This document shows positions 26,487-35,397 of a DNA stretch of 64,000 bases, piece after piece. Positions within the stretch are counted from its first letter, which is position 1; each line of letters opens with the position of its first letter. Source of the DNA: Legionella massiliensis (GTDB lineage: Bacteria > Pseudomonadota > Gammaproteobacteria > Legionellales > Legionellaceae). The notes beneath the pieces were generated by a model. The model did not search any database. It was not told the DNA's origin and saw nothing but the letters and a program-made list of their open reading frames with translations. A program made the position numbers and the translations under genes. The stretch is from positions 806,001 to 870,000 of the forward strand of contig NZ_CCVW01000001.1 in assembly GCF_000756815.1 (NCBI RefSeq). Direction: 5' to 3'.

Positions 26487-27290
26487 ATGAGTAAAGAAAA
26501 AAAGTATTTTGAAATTAATAAAGCATTGTGGAACGAAAAAACAAAGCATCATATCGTTTCCTCCTTTTATGATGTAGAAGGTTTTATTGCCGGTAAAACC
26601 TCCCTTAAAGACCCTGAGTTAGAGTTATTGGGCGATGTTCGTGGACTATCAATACTACATTTACAATGCCATTTTGGATTAGATAGCCTATCTCTAGCGA
26701 GGATGGGGGCTCAGGTGGTTGGGACAGATATTGCGGATAAAGCTATTGCTTATGCGGTGGAGCTAGCTCATAAAAACGATCTATCAGCTAAATTTGTTTG
26801 CTCAGATACTTATTCTGTACCTAAGCTGATACAAGAAAAATTCGATATAGTCTTTACAAGTTATGGCGTAATAGGCTGGTTACCTGATATGCAGCTTTGG
26901 GCGCAAGTCATTAGTAAAATGTTAAAGCCAGGTGGTAAGTTAGTTTTTGTTGAATTTCATCCAGTAGTTTGGATGTTTGATAATGATTTCACTAAGATTC
27001 AACATTCCTATTTCAATACAGGACCTATTATTGAAACCCTTAAAGGGACCTATGCTAACAAAGATGCCGATATGGAAATGAAGGAAATAGGTTGGAATCA
27101 TCCTATGAGTGAGGTAATACAAAGTCTTATTGATGCTAAATTGCGAATAGAAGTATTAAAAGAATATGATTATGTGGAATATGATTGTTTTAGTAATCTA
27201 GTACAAGTCGCTGAAAATAAATGGCAGATAGAAAACATGAAGGCTAAGCTCCCCCTTATGTATGCACTGCAGGCAGTAAAACGAACTTAG
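26487..27290 (+). CDS. Class I SAM-dependent methyltransferase
   Basis: 267 residues from ATG 26487 (AGGGAAA upstream). The SAM-binding fold is plain: motif I appears as ILHLQCHFGLDSLSLA (Q and H in place of G/C), motif II as VVGTDIADKAI, then FDIVFTSYGVI (motif post-II) and LKPGGKLVFVEFHP (motif III). It belongs to the Methyltransf_11-like group seen in many soil and aquatic bacteria. The substrate is unknown and no linked pathway genes are present. Confidence 0.85.
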   Translation: MSKEKKYFEINKALWNEKTKHHIVSSFYDVEGFIAGKTSLKDPELELLGDVRGLSILHLQCHFGLDSLSLARMGAQVVGTDIADKAIAYAVELAHKNDLSAKFVCSDTYSVPKLIQEKFDIVFTSYGVIGWLPDMQLWAQVISKMLKPGGKLVFVEFHPVVWMFDNDFTKIQHSYFNTGPIIETLKGTYANKDADMEMKEIGWNHPMSEVIQSLIDAKLRIEVLKEYDYVEYDCFSNLVQVAENKWQIENMKAKLPLMYALQAVKRT

Positions 27291-27382
27291 GCTGGGCTTG
27301 TCAGTCCAATCGCACTTAGAACGCTATACAAAAAATGCTTTTTGTCCCCTCTCCACCGCGCGCAGCATAGAGGACAATGCAT

Positions 27383-28264
27383 CTAAGCCGATTCCAGAGT
27401 AGTCACGAATTTAAAAAATTTATCAGTTTCTATAATTTCTTCACGTTCTTTGAATGATAGAAGAGTATTAGCAACGCTTGAACTATCTCCATGTATTTGG
27501 ATTGCTTTTAGTGTTTGCTGCATTGCTTTCATCGCAGCGCGTTGTAAATCAGAAGGGATAATGGCGATACTATAACCCATTTGCCTTAATTCCTCAGAGG
27601 ATACCAGCGGCGTTTTGCCACCATAAAACATATTAATAACTTTGGGTTCTGTGATAAGGGTTGCTATTTTTTCAATCTGCTCAACTGTTTCGGGAGCCTC
27701 TACAAAAATCATATCTGCTCCAGCTTCTAAATAATATTTTGCTCTTTCAATGGCGCTAGAAAAGCCTTCTACAGCGATTGCATCTGTTCTAGCAATAATA
27801 AGAAAATCAGTTTGTGAGCGGGCTTTAATTGCCGTACGGATTTTAATACCCATCTCTTCTTTAGGAATTAAGGTTTTCCCCGATAGGTGTCCGCACCGTT
27901 TAGGAAAGGTTTGATCTTCAAGGTGTATTGCGGCAACTCCTGCTTGTTCAAACTCTTGAACTGTGCGTACAGTATTCAATTCATTGCCAAAACCTGTATC
28001 AGCATCAGCAATCACGGGTAAATGAGTGGCGTTAGCAATTTCCTGCATTCGTTGTGCTACTTCAGTTAAAGAAAGTAACCCTATATCAGGTCTACCCGTA
28101 CTCCGGGCTATTGCACCTCCACTTGCATAGATTGCTTTAAAACCTTCTTGGGTGGCTAGCTTTGCTGAAAGTCCATCAAAAACCCCTGGGGCAGTAACCA
28201 GTTCATCAGCAAATAATGATCTTAGTAGTTTTCCTTTCACTCGACACTCCTTCTTAAAACTCAT
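27383..28264 (-). CDS. Isocitrate lyase / PEP mutase family lyase
   Basis: 293-residue alpha/beta-barrel enzyme. Signature features: VFDGLSAKLA, the metal-binding PVIADADTGFG, IHLEDQ and the catalytic loop cysteine in KRCGHLSGK, followed by IIARTDA. This family includes methylisocitrate lyase, oxaloacetate decarboxylase, dimethylmalate lyase and PEP mutase; the loop here is closest in pattern to C-C bond lyases, but specificity is not decided. It starts 18 bases after the ABC exporter stop on the same strand, so the two probably share a transcript. Confidence 0.85.
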   Translation of the reverse strand: MSFKKECRVKGKLLRSLFADELVTAPGVFDGLSAKLATQEGFKAIYASGGAIARSTGRPDIGLLSLTEVAQRMQEIANATHLPVIADADTGFGNELNTVRTVQEFEQAGVAAIHLEDQTFPKRCGHLSGKTLIPKEEMGIKIRTAIKARSQTDFLIIARTDAIAVEGFSSAIERAKYYLEAGADMIFVEAPETVEQIEKIATLITEPKVINMFYGGKTPLVSSEELRQMGYSIAIIPSDLQRAAMKAMQQTLKAIQIHGDSSSVANTLLSFKEREEIIETDKFFKFVTTLESA

Positions 28265-28282
28265 TGGTAAAGAGTATATACC

Positions 28283-30082
28283 CTAATCTTTGTTAAAAAT
28301 TTCAGAAATAAAACCATTTACTTGCATTTGCCACAATTTATAGAAATGCCCATTTTTATTTTCCAGTAATTGATTTAATGCGCCATCTTCTACAATAGCA
28401 CCATCTACAAAAACCAAAATTCTATCCATTTCTTTTAATGTAGATAAACGGTGGGCAATAACAATAACGGTCTTATTTATCATAACTTCATGCAAGGCTT
28501 GATGAATATCGTCTTCTGTTTGCGAGTCTAGCGACGAAGTTGCTTCATCCAACAGTAAAATGGGCGCATTTTTTAAAAATGCACGGGCGATAGCAATACG
28601 CTGTTTTTGTCCGCCAGAGAGTTTAACACCTCGCTCCCCAACCAGAGACTCATATTTCTGAGGTAAATCCATAATAAAGTCATGACAATGCGCTTTTCTA
28701 GCTGCATCGATAACTTCTTCCTCGGTTGCATCAGCTCGGGCGAATCGGATGTTATCCCTAATTGTTCGGTGAAAGAGTTCTGGTTCCTGCGGAATAGTCG
28801 CAATTTGCGATCGCAACGAGCCTTGAGTGACCTTTTTTATATCTTGATTGTCTATAAAAATAGTGCCTAGCTGTATATCGAGAAGCCGTAAAATTAATTT
28901 AATAAACGTAGACTTACCGCCACCAGAGTAGCCAACCAAGCCAACTTTTTCTCCTGGCCTTAAAGAAACAGTCAAGTTTTTAAACAATTCAGCTCTATTC
29001 TCATAATGAAAAGACACCTCTTGAAACCTAATTTCCCCCTTATGGATCTTGAGTAGGGTCGCATCAGGTTGGTCTTTAACTTCATGGGACTGTCTTATAA
29101 GGCTTAATGCCTGATTGCAGGTTCCAACTACTTTGGAATAACGCTGCATCTGTTTTCCCATATCGTGGACGCCCCAAGTAAATGAAATTGACAAGGTTAG
29201 GACTAAAGCAAAATCCCCTGCGCTTACCCATCCTTCTTGCAATCCCCAAATAAGCATTAGCAGCATGGCGCCAATAAGAATTGAAGCACCAAGACCCTGA
29301 AGCAGATTAGTCTTCAAATTAAACCAAGATAATTTTCGATCGCTCTTAACAACTTCATCTAAGGTAGTATCAATGTTTGAAATTTCATGGCGCACATTAT
29401 CAAACAGTTTTACACTCATGACATTCGAAATACTATCGGCAACAGAGCCCGATAATCTGGAAATATTTTCTGAGAAATCTCTCGAGTAATTTTCTGCCCT
29501 TTTTGAAGCCAAATATGAAAGCAATACAAAGACAAGAGCCCAAACAAACAAAATAATGCCAAATATTGGATGAACAACTGTAAATAGGGTTCCACTAGCA
29601 ATCAAAGCAGCAAACACCCTCGGATAAAACCATTCATTCGGAATAGTCACCAAGGGCTCAATATTTTCCATCAAGTCCGTAATTTTTTTTGTCAAAGCAC
29701 CAGAAAAATTGTTGTGAAAAAAAGTATAGGAGTGATTAAGTAAATACTGCAGCAAATCTTTCTCAATTGTGGCTCTAAGATAGGGGTACAACTGTAAATT
29801 AACATAATCATACAAACGAAAGTTCAGATTAATCACTAAGCTCATAGAGGCATAGAGAATAGCTGGAAAAATAATGGCATGAAGTAGCTTGTCTTGGTTG
29901 TGTGAATATTGAACAACATTATCTACAATCACTTTTAGCAAATAAGGGGTTAATGACATATCGATTGCCCACAGCAAGGCAACCAAAACAAACCCAGCTA
30001 AATAACGTTTTTTATCTTTCAAATAATGCCAAATAAAGCCCAGCAATGAGTGGGCAATTTCTGGTGAGCTACTATGAGGCAT
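28283..30082 (-). CDS. ABC exporter, fused permease-ATPase
   Basis: 599 residues from the ATG at 30082, preceded by TTAGGAG; an earlier ATG lacks a ribosome site. N-terminal half: six membrane helices of the exporter fold. C-terminal half: Walker A GYSGGGKST, Q-loop IPQEPELF, signature LSGGQKQRIAIARAF, Walker B ILLLDEATSSLD and switch histidine IVIAHRLST, all intact, so an active half-transporter (homodimer) is expected. Family members export lipids, peptides or drugs. It is followed at 18 bases by the PEP-mutase-family gene. Confidence 0.92.
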   Translation of the reverse strand: MPHSSSPEIAHSLLGFIWHYLKDKKRYLAGFVLVALLWAIDMSLTPYLLKVIVDNVVQYSHNQDKLLHAIIFPAILYASMSLVINLNFRLYDYVNLQLYPYLRATIEKDLLQYLLNHSYTFFHNNFSGALTKKITDLMENIEPLVTIPNEWFYPRVFAALIASGTLFTVVHPIFGIILFVWALVFVLLSYLASKRAENYSRDFSENISRLSGSVADSISNVMSVKLFDNVRHEISNIDTTLDEVVKSDRKLSWFNLKTNLLQGLGASILIGAMLLMLIWGLQEGWVSAGDFALVLTLSISFTWGVHDMGKQMQRYSKVVGTCNQALSLIRQSHEVKDQPDATLLKIHKGEIRFQEVSFHYENRAELFKNLTVSLRPGEKVGLVGYSGGGKSTFIKLILRLLDIQLGTIFIDNQDIKKVTQGSLRSQIATIPQEPELFHRTIRDNIRFARADATEEEVIDAARKAHCHDFIMDLPQKYESLVGERGVKLSGGQKQRIAIARAFLKNAPILLLDEATSSLDSQTEDDIHQALHEVMINKTVIVIAHRLSTLKEMDRILVFVDGAIVEDGALNQLLENKNGHFYKLWQMQVNGFISEIFNKD

Positions 30083-30134
30083 TATTACTACTCCTAATCG
30101 GTTCATCCAGGCTAAATATTAATCCAAGAGTAGC

Positions 30135-30764
30135 TTACAACCCTATTTTGGTAAACTTAAAGCTACTGTCTTTAATTTTATTATTTATCTGGGTTATTGC
30201 TTTTCCTCTATTCGCAGAAAGGACTTGCTTGGTGGCTGCTAAAGAGATATGCGGTGTATAATTTGCCGGAATAATATCCGCATACATTTTGAAATTAGTA
30301 TGATAGTCCTTATTGTATTTTTCGAGTAATAAATTTAGTTTTAAGTTAATGTTTTTAAGTTCGTTTTTAGTTGGTTCGTCCGGAAATAAAACAATGGCAT
30401 TGCGGGTGCATTTTTTATTATTTTTTGTGGGATTAGGGCATGATGGAGACACTTTGTAAATGCCTGATTCTCCAAAAAAATAATTTAATGATGATTCTGA
30501 CTTTAATTCATTTTTCATCATTTTTATTAGATTTTTATCGGATTTTCCGTCTTTAATCCATCCTGCCGTAACATGGTAATTAGGCTTGTTAATTTTCTTT
30601 GTAATATTATCTTTTTCAATAACAGTATCCTTTACAAATTGCTCATATATCTTTGATTTTCCATCTGGGTTGACACGCAATAGTAAAACAAGATCAGTTG
30701 GCTTTGCTGCAAAAGAAAGAGAAATTTCTACTAAAAAAAGACAAGCAATTAATATTTTATTCAT
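30135..30764 (-). CDS. Exported 2H phosphoesterase-like protein
   Basis: 209-residue precursor from ATG 30764 (TTGGAG seven bases upstream), with signal peptide LIACLFLVEISLSFA. Two short motifs, H64-V-T66 in NYHVTAGWI and H172-I-S174 in YTPHISLA, are the paired HxT/S signatures of the 2H phosphoesterases (RNA ligase T-like, cyclic phosphodiesterase). Their spacing of about 105 residues and the beta-strand context fit. A cysteine pair (SCPNPTKNNKKC) could form a disulfide outside the cytosol. Export is unusual for this fold and would imply a periplasmic or extracellular phosphodiester substrate. Confidence 0.6.
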   Translation of the reverse strand: MNKILIACLFLVEISLSFAAKPTDLVLLLRVNPDGKSKIYEQFVKDTVIEKDNITKKINKPNYHVTAGWIKDGKSDKNLIKMMKNELKSESSLNYFFGESGIYKVSPSCPNPTKNNKKCTRNAIVLFPDEPTKNELKNINLKLNLLLEKYNKDYHTNFKMYADIIPANYTPHISLAATKQVLSANRGKAITQINNKIKDSSFKFTKIGL

Positions 30765-30879
30765 AGTCAACTCCAATAAGGTTTATTAAACAATATCAAT
30801 AAAATATTAATTAGTGCTTAGTCGGTCTTCGTAAATCGTGGCTTTGCAGTAAAAAAGCATTGATTCAGATGTTAAAACA

Positions 30880-31188
30880 TCAACGCAGTTGCCTAGGTGT
30901 AGATTCAGGCGCCTTAGCTTCTTCTGCGGGGAGTTGTGCTTTGTTAAAAAATCCGGACCATGCTTTCTTGATTGATTCTGGGACCGGGTAAACTCTTAAA
31001 GAATCAGAAACTTTTGAATTCCAGGCAAGCTCATCCCCAAATTTTTTCATTTTAACACCTACATTGGCCTTCAATGCAAACAGGTTCAGATCTGCTGTAC
31101 TGACTACTGCTGCCTGAACAACAGACCCTCCTCCTACGTAAGGTCTTAGATTTCTTCCGTTGTTATCTTCTTCATGTTTTCTTTTCAT
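30880..31188 (-). CDS. Small hypothetical protein
   Basis: 102 residues with GAGGAAA at a good distance from the ATG. Basic start (MKRKHEEDNNGR), a small hydrophobic stretch (SVVQAAVVSTADLNLFALK), then a Pro/Glu-rich end. No known domain. The 31189-31373 gap shows no other gene. Confidence 0.55.
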   Translation of the reverse strand: MKRKHEEDNNGRNLRPYVGGGSVVQAAVVSTADLNLFALKANVGVKMKKFGDELAWNSKVSDSLRVYPVPESIKKAWSGFFNKAQLPAEEAKAPESTPRQLR

Positions 31189-31373
31189 ACATTAATTTCC
31201 TCGCAAATAACTTCTCTCATTAAAACTAGGCTGTATAGACTAAAGTGGCCTGCTTAAATTTTTATTAAGCGCACTAAGTAAGTTGGTAGGGGAGAATAGA
31301 ACTGGCTAAATAAAGGCCAGAAAGGTTGTTTATTGTATTATAATGAAAAATATAGATTCGTTCTCAGAAGCCT

Positions 31374-32306
31374 ATGTTAATTGGCCTATTTACCCCAAAA
31401 GCAATAGATGATTTACGTTTACTGCAAATTTCCTACCCGAATGAACGCGTTGGAAATTTTTCTGGTGGCGAGTTTTTATGTAAAAAAGAGGGTGCTTTAG
31501 TCACTGAACTTGATGGAACTGCGCCTATACGATTAACCTTTTTAGATCATTTAGGTGGTGGGGTGCTTGGAGGTAACGATGGTAGTCTTACCGCTGAGGC
31601 TTTTGCAGAGTCACTAATTGCTCAACTCAATCTGGTAAAACAACATCACGGTCAGATGATTACGGATGGAATAAAAGATCTGGATCTTTTAGGCTGTCAA
31701 GGTGCAAAACCTTGGACGGATGCAGATGGTGTTATACACGATAGCATAGCCGAGATAGTGGCAAAAAAACTCAATGACGCTGGCTATGGGCACATAACTG
31801 TCCATGCTTTTTCACCGGAATTTATTGCAGATCCCGAGATAACCCCTACGCGTCTTCGTTCAACAGGAATGCCTGGTCAACCGTTTGAGTTCTATGGATT
31901 CACGGATGAAGGGATAAAGGCATGCGATGATGCAAGCGATGAATTGTGGCGTGCACAAGCAGATTATCACCAATTCTACAACAGTTATTATCGAGCTTGG
32001 GATGATTATAATAGATTGGCCGCTATGCCCTATTTAAACCAGGCAGATGCAGTGCTGTATAAGCAAGCTGATGACTGGTTGTCTGTTTTTCCAGCCCGTA
32101 ATGCAGTACGTAGAGCAGAAGTAGATCGTTTGGCCTATGAAGCTGATCAGATCTTTATACAAAATCGTCGTCCTCAAGGGGGAACCATTGGTCGTATGGA
32201 TGTACGGCAAGCATTAGCTGATCCACGAAATGTATTCAAATCAGTTAATGAAAAATGGAGGAAGATGATGAGGCAGGAGTATTTATTGACGATACATTCT
32301 GGGTGA
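31374..32306 (+). CDS. C80/clan CD-like cysteine peptidase, probably frameshifted near the 3' end
   Basis: 310 residues, no signal peptide. The first 150 residues have the caspase-like arrangement: RLTFLDHLGGG with H59, a helix LTAEAFAESLIAQL, then IKDLDLLGCQGAKP with C108 and a helix IAEIVAKKLN leading to ITVHAF. This order (strand-HG, helix, strand-C) is typical of clan CD and especially of C80 RTX self-cleaving domains. The next 150 residues are helical and tyrosine-rich. The frame ends abruptly after FKSVNEKW; the downstream frame carries on with acidic, helical sequence (see next). Inference: one base lost from an A-run. Confidence 0.5.
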   Translation: MLIGLFTPKAIDDLRLLQISYPNERVGNFSGGEFLCKKEGALVTELDGTAPIRLTFLDHLGGGVLGGNDGSLTAEAFAESLIAQLNLVKQHHGQMITDGIKDLDLLGCQGAKPWTDADGVIHDSIAEIVAKKLNDAGYGHITVHAFSPEFIADPEITPTRLRSTGMPGQPFEFYGFTDEGIKACDDASDELWRAQADYHQFYNSYYRAWDDYNRLAAMPYLNQADAVLYKQADDWLSVFPARNAVRRAEVDRLAYEADQIFIQNRRPQGGTIGRMDVRQALADPRNVFKSVNEKWRKMMRQEYLLTIHSG

Positions 32307-32482
32307 AAGAGGCTCAACCAGAAATCGAACCACCTCAAGAAGAAAAAAAGTTGGTGAAAAAGCTTGAAAGCTTTGATGAGTTTAAAAAGTTATATGGAAA
32401 AATGTTGGAGAAAGAAACAGATAATAAGAACAGTCCCAATGATGAAGAGAATACCGATAATATCCCCTCTAAAAATATCTAA
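32255..32482 (+). pseudogene. Probable frameshifted C-terminus of the preceding peptidase-like gene
   Basis: This frame overlaps the end of the previous gene by 52 bases and gives an acidic helical segment (EEDDEAGVFIDDTFWVKEA ... EEKKLVKKLESFDEFKKLYG). Inserting one A into the GAAAAATGG run near 32250 would join it to the upstream frame, making a protein of about 385 residues. It has no ribosome site of its own. A genuine separate overlapping gene is less likely; a sequencing error is possible. Confidence 0.5.
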
Positions 32483-32592
32483 TGCCTTATCCATAATCAT
32501 GAGATCTAGTGAATTTAATTAAATTGCTTTAGGGAATAAATTCCCTAATAATGCCCCTCTTCCTTTATTTTCAGCTATTGAGGAAATGAATT

Positions 32593-34440
32593 ATGCCTTC
32601 AGTAAAACCTGTTTCTTTTCTAACAAAAAAAGCTCCTTTAAATGAAGTGGTTAACTTAGGCTCTTCGGAGGATGTTGCACAGAATGCTATTGCTATGGAG
32701 CTGCCTTATCAAAATTATGAGATTTATGCGCCAATAATTGGAGAAAATATTGTTGAGTTGGGTGCAGCGGATAGAAAAAAATACCTTCCTCTATTAACGG
32801 AGATACTACAAGATATTTTGACAGGAAATTTTGTTGAAAATAGAGCGAAAATTCAAGGAATTTTGGAATCATCTCATGCGGTAAGAAAAACTCTAATCTA
32901 TCAGCTTTATTTTAATTTATCTAAAAGGCACACAGACTGGGATAAGGTTAAAGCCTCCATCTTAGAGCAACACAAGGAAATATTTCAGCAATTGGAAAGC
33001 TATGGTGCGCAATGGCATCATATTCGACAGCAAAATAAGGCGGCATTTCTCGATTTAGGCCGTACCGTTTTTAATACGCGCCCAGCTGGTTTAACTGCCG
33101 CTATTGGTGATATTACCTTGGCTAATTGTGAGCATGGCTATGAAAACTTCATAGAGGCGCTGCATGACTGCTTACCTTTAGGAGGTAACATTAATGCAGC
33201 TATGACCTTGAATCCTAAGTTTGGTAGTTTTTTACACTATTATCTAGCCTTTGAATTCCCATATGCCACTAAACTTATTCAGTCTATCGATGCGCAAAGA
33301 AGTACTAAAGAAAATACACTCTTTGATTATGAGGCACGAGATGGTTATGGCAATACTCCTCTGCTGATTGCAGTTTTTACTCGTCAGGAATCAGCCGTTT
33401 TAGCCTTATTAGGTTTAATGAAAAAAGGGCGAAAAGTGGGTATTGATATGCCCGATGCAGATGGACGGACTCCTTTGTTAATTGCCGCTGCCTTAGGAAT
33501 GAAAAAAGTAGTTGCTGAGTTATTAAATCAAGGAGCAAATCCTCTAGCGCAAGATAAACTGGGGAGAGGATTGAGCGATTATAGTCGTTTTTCAATCGAC
33601 AACCTCTCTGCCTTATTAAGACCCTTTGTACACCCTGAGCGAAGCGCTAATATCAATCACAGTTATTTATATGCTAATGATATCTGGAAAACGCCGCTTT
33701 GTTATTTTGCAAATGATGAGCAGGGTCTTACTGGTGATGCTCAAATCCCTTTTCTTGTAGTCTTATCTCCATTATCACCCCATAAAGAAAAATTAAATGC
33801 TGTAGTTGCTTGCCTCCAAAAAGAAGCGCGCAAGGGTGATGAAAAATCAGCTAGATTGCTGGCTTATGTCCAAAATCAAATTGAAAAGATTGTTGGAACA
33901 AAAACGGTTAAGCAACTCTGTATGGAAGGGCAGACAGCGGTACAGGATTATCTAATGAGCACGCGGGCAACGACGGCGATACGTCTTGCAAAAGAAAGTC
34001 GATTAAGAAGAGCCTGTGCTTTAGGCGATATAAATCTGGTAAGAACCTTGTTAGATGAGGGTATCAATCCAAACACAAAGGATCACCTGGAGCGAACAGC
34101 CCTACACTATGCAGTAATGCGCGCTGAATTAATACAAAAAGAATTGCTAGAAGAAGCTAATGAGCGCGGGGAGTCACCTTCTGCTGAGCAAGTAAAAAAA
34201 TCACAAGCGATGCATCCTCAGATTATTGAGTGCTTAATCAATCATTCAAAAATACCTTTGGACTGGGATGCGACTAATAAGGCAAAGAATAGCGCAAGAA
34301 ATTTGTTAGTTCGCGATGCAGAAAGCCAGAATCAAGACGACGCAGAGACTGCAAAAGAATGTCTTAAGAGATTTCCGGCCGAGGTTTTTGTGGAAACAAA
34401 GAGTGCCGAGGCAAGCAGTGAGATTGTATTTACGGGGTAG
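32593..34440 (+). CDS. Ankyrin-repeat protein, effector candidate
   Basis: 615 residues; ribosome site GAGGAAAT. The N-terminal ~230 residues are helical and unrecognised. Ankyrin repeats are visible at about residues 240-320 (GYGNTPLLIAVF, then DGRTPLLIAAALGMKKVVAE and LLNQGANPLAQD) and again near 475-515 (LGDINLVRTLLDEGINPNTK, then ERTALHYAVMR). Between them is a helical insert. No signal peptide. Ankyrin proteins of this size are a major Dot/Icm effector class; the host target cannot be guessed. A small hairpin (TTAGGGAA-TAAA-TTCCCTAA, 32529-32548) sits in the leader. Confidence 0.75.
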   Translation: MPSVKPVSFLTKKAPLNEVVNLGSSEDVAQNAIAMELPYQNYEIYAPIIGENIVELGAADRKKYLPLLTEILQDILTGNFVENRAKIQGILESSHAVRKTLIYQLYFNLSKRHTDWDKVKASILEQHKEIFQQLESYGAQWHHIRQQNKAAFLDLGRTVFNTRPAGLTAAIGDITLANCEHGYENFIEALHDCLPLGGNINAAMTLNPKFGSFLHYYLAFEFPYATKLIQSIDAQRSTKENTLFDYEARDGYGNTPLLIAVFTRQESAVLALLGLMKKGRKVGIDMPDADGRTPLLIAAALGMKKVVAELLNQGANPLAQDKLGRGLSDYSRFSIDNLSALLRPFVHPERSANINHSYLYANDIWKTPLCYFANDEQGLTGDAQIPFLVVLSPLSPHKEKLNAVVACLQKEARKGDEKSARLLAYVQNQIEKIVGTKTVKQLCMEGQTAVQDYLMSTRATTAIRLAKESRLRRACALGDINLVRTLLDEGINPNTKDHLERTALHYAVMRAELIQKELLEEANERGESPSAEQVKKSQAMHPQIIECLINHSKIPLDWDATNKAKNSARNLLVRDAESQNQDDAETAKECLKRFPAEVFVETKSAEASSEIVFTG

Positions 34441-34453
34441 GAATACTTGTATC

Positions 34454-34600
34454 TGTTCGCGCTGAGCAACTCAGCCCCTTTGGGGCAAATATCGATAAAG
34501 ACCTCGTCATCCTGAACGTAGTGAGGGATCTCCGGGATTAGCACAGTGCCACACTCAGGAGATGTCTCTCTACGTTCGACATGACGTACGTCTTTGGGAG
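34454..34600. repeat. Family E half-element followed by a diverged family A palindrome
   Basis: GTTCGCGCTGAGCAACTCAG...TTTGGGGCAAATATCG resembles the motif at 23.6 kb. It runs into 34505-34586, whose arms are CGTCATCCTGAACGTAGTGA and complement with GCACAGTGCC in the loop, then GTACGTCTTTGGGAGCA, a tail also present at 62403. Confidence 0.8.
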
Positions 34601-34610
34601 CACAGAGATA

Positions 34611-35060
34611 CTAAGGCCTTCCAAGTCTAATAATCTTATCCAACTGATTGGAAAAACTTTGAATTTCTTTTGCGCTTAAAGCATCTAAGCCGCTCCGGAT
34701 AAGGCCATTTTCTCTAAGCGATTCATTGAAATGTCGCATCGTTAAAATTTGTTTAATATTGTTTGGGGTATAGAGCATTCCCCGTGGATTAAGAGCAAAA
34801 GCATCCTTTGAAATCACCTCATCGGCCAAAATAATATCGGCGGTAATGACTAAATCTTTGGGGGCTACGCCTGAGACAATATAGTTATCCGCCTTGTCAA
34901 ATCCCGATTCTACTTGCACCCGTTTAATGAATGATGAAGGAGGAATTGTAGCTAGGTGGTTGGCAACAATAATGACGGTTATTTGGCGTTTTACTGCTGC
35001 GCGAAATAAAATTTGTTTAATCGCCTTTGGGCAGGCATCACCATCGATCCAAATTTGCAT
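34611..35060 (-). CDS. YaiI/YqxD family protein (UPF0178)
   Basis: 149 residues, full length for the family. The N-terminal IWIDGDACP with conserved acidic residues, SGFDKADNYIV and VITADIILADEV are all intact; this is a PIN-like metal-binding fold, and its physiological role is not firmly established. Single gene, transcribed away from the MFS gene. Confidence 0.9.
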   Translation of the reverse strand: MQIWIDGDACPKAIKQILFRAAVKRQITVIIVANHLATIPPSSFIKRVQVESGFDKADNYIVSGVAPKDLVITADIILADEVISKDAFALNPRGMLYTPNNIKQILTMRHFNESLRENGLIRSGLDALSAKEIQSFSNQLDKIIRLGRP

Positions 35061-35333
35061 AGTCTAATACTCGTAAGCCTTCATACCTACATTCAATTTA
35101 ATGGGCTTAAAGAACTCATAATACTAGGTTCCAGCCTATTAGATATTGTACATAAGCGAATTAATATCAAATTATAGGGTTCTACTCCAGTGCTAATCTT
35201 GTGGATAGGCCCTGGGGGATGGTTTTATTTTTTGACTCTTTAAGCATTTTCAAAAAGCATCGTTGTTAAAAGGCGCTCATTGTACCATAAGAAGCCAAAA
35301 GGGCAGCTAATAGCCAGAAATTTTGCAAATTTG

Positions 35334-35342
35334 TGGTATAAT
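35334..35342 (+). promoter_or_regulatory. Extended -10 promoter candidate upstream of the MFS gene
   Basis: TGGTATAAT is a perfect TGn extended -10, about 56 bases before the MFS start. The 35061-35397 region otherwise holds only the divergent leader of the YaiI-type gene. Confidence 0.55.
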
Positions 35343-35397
35343 TCGACTTTGTCGAAAAAGATAACTTAATTGACGCTCTATTCTCTAGGTTTAAATC

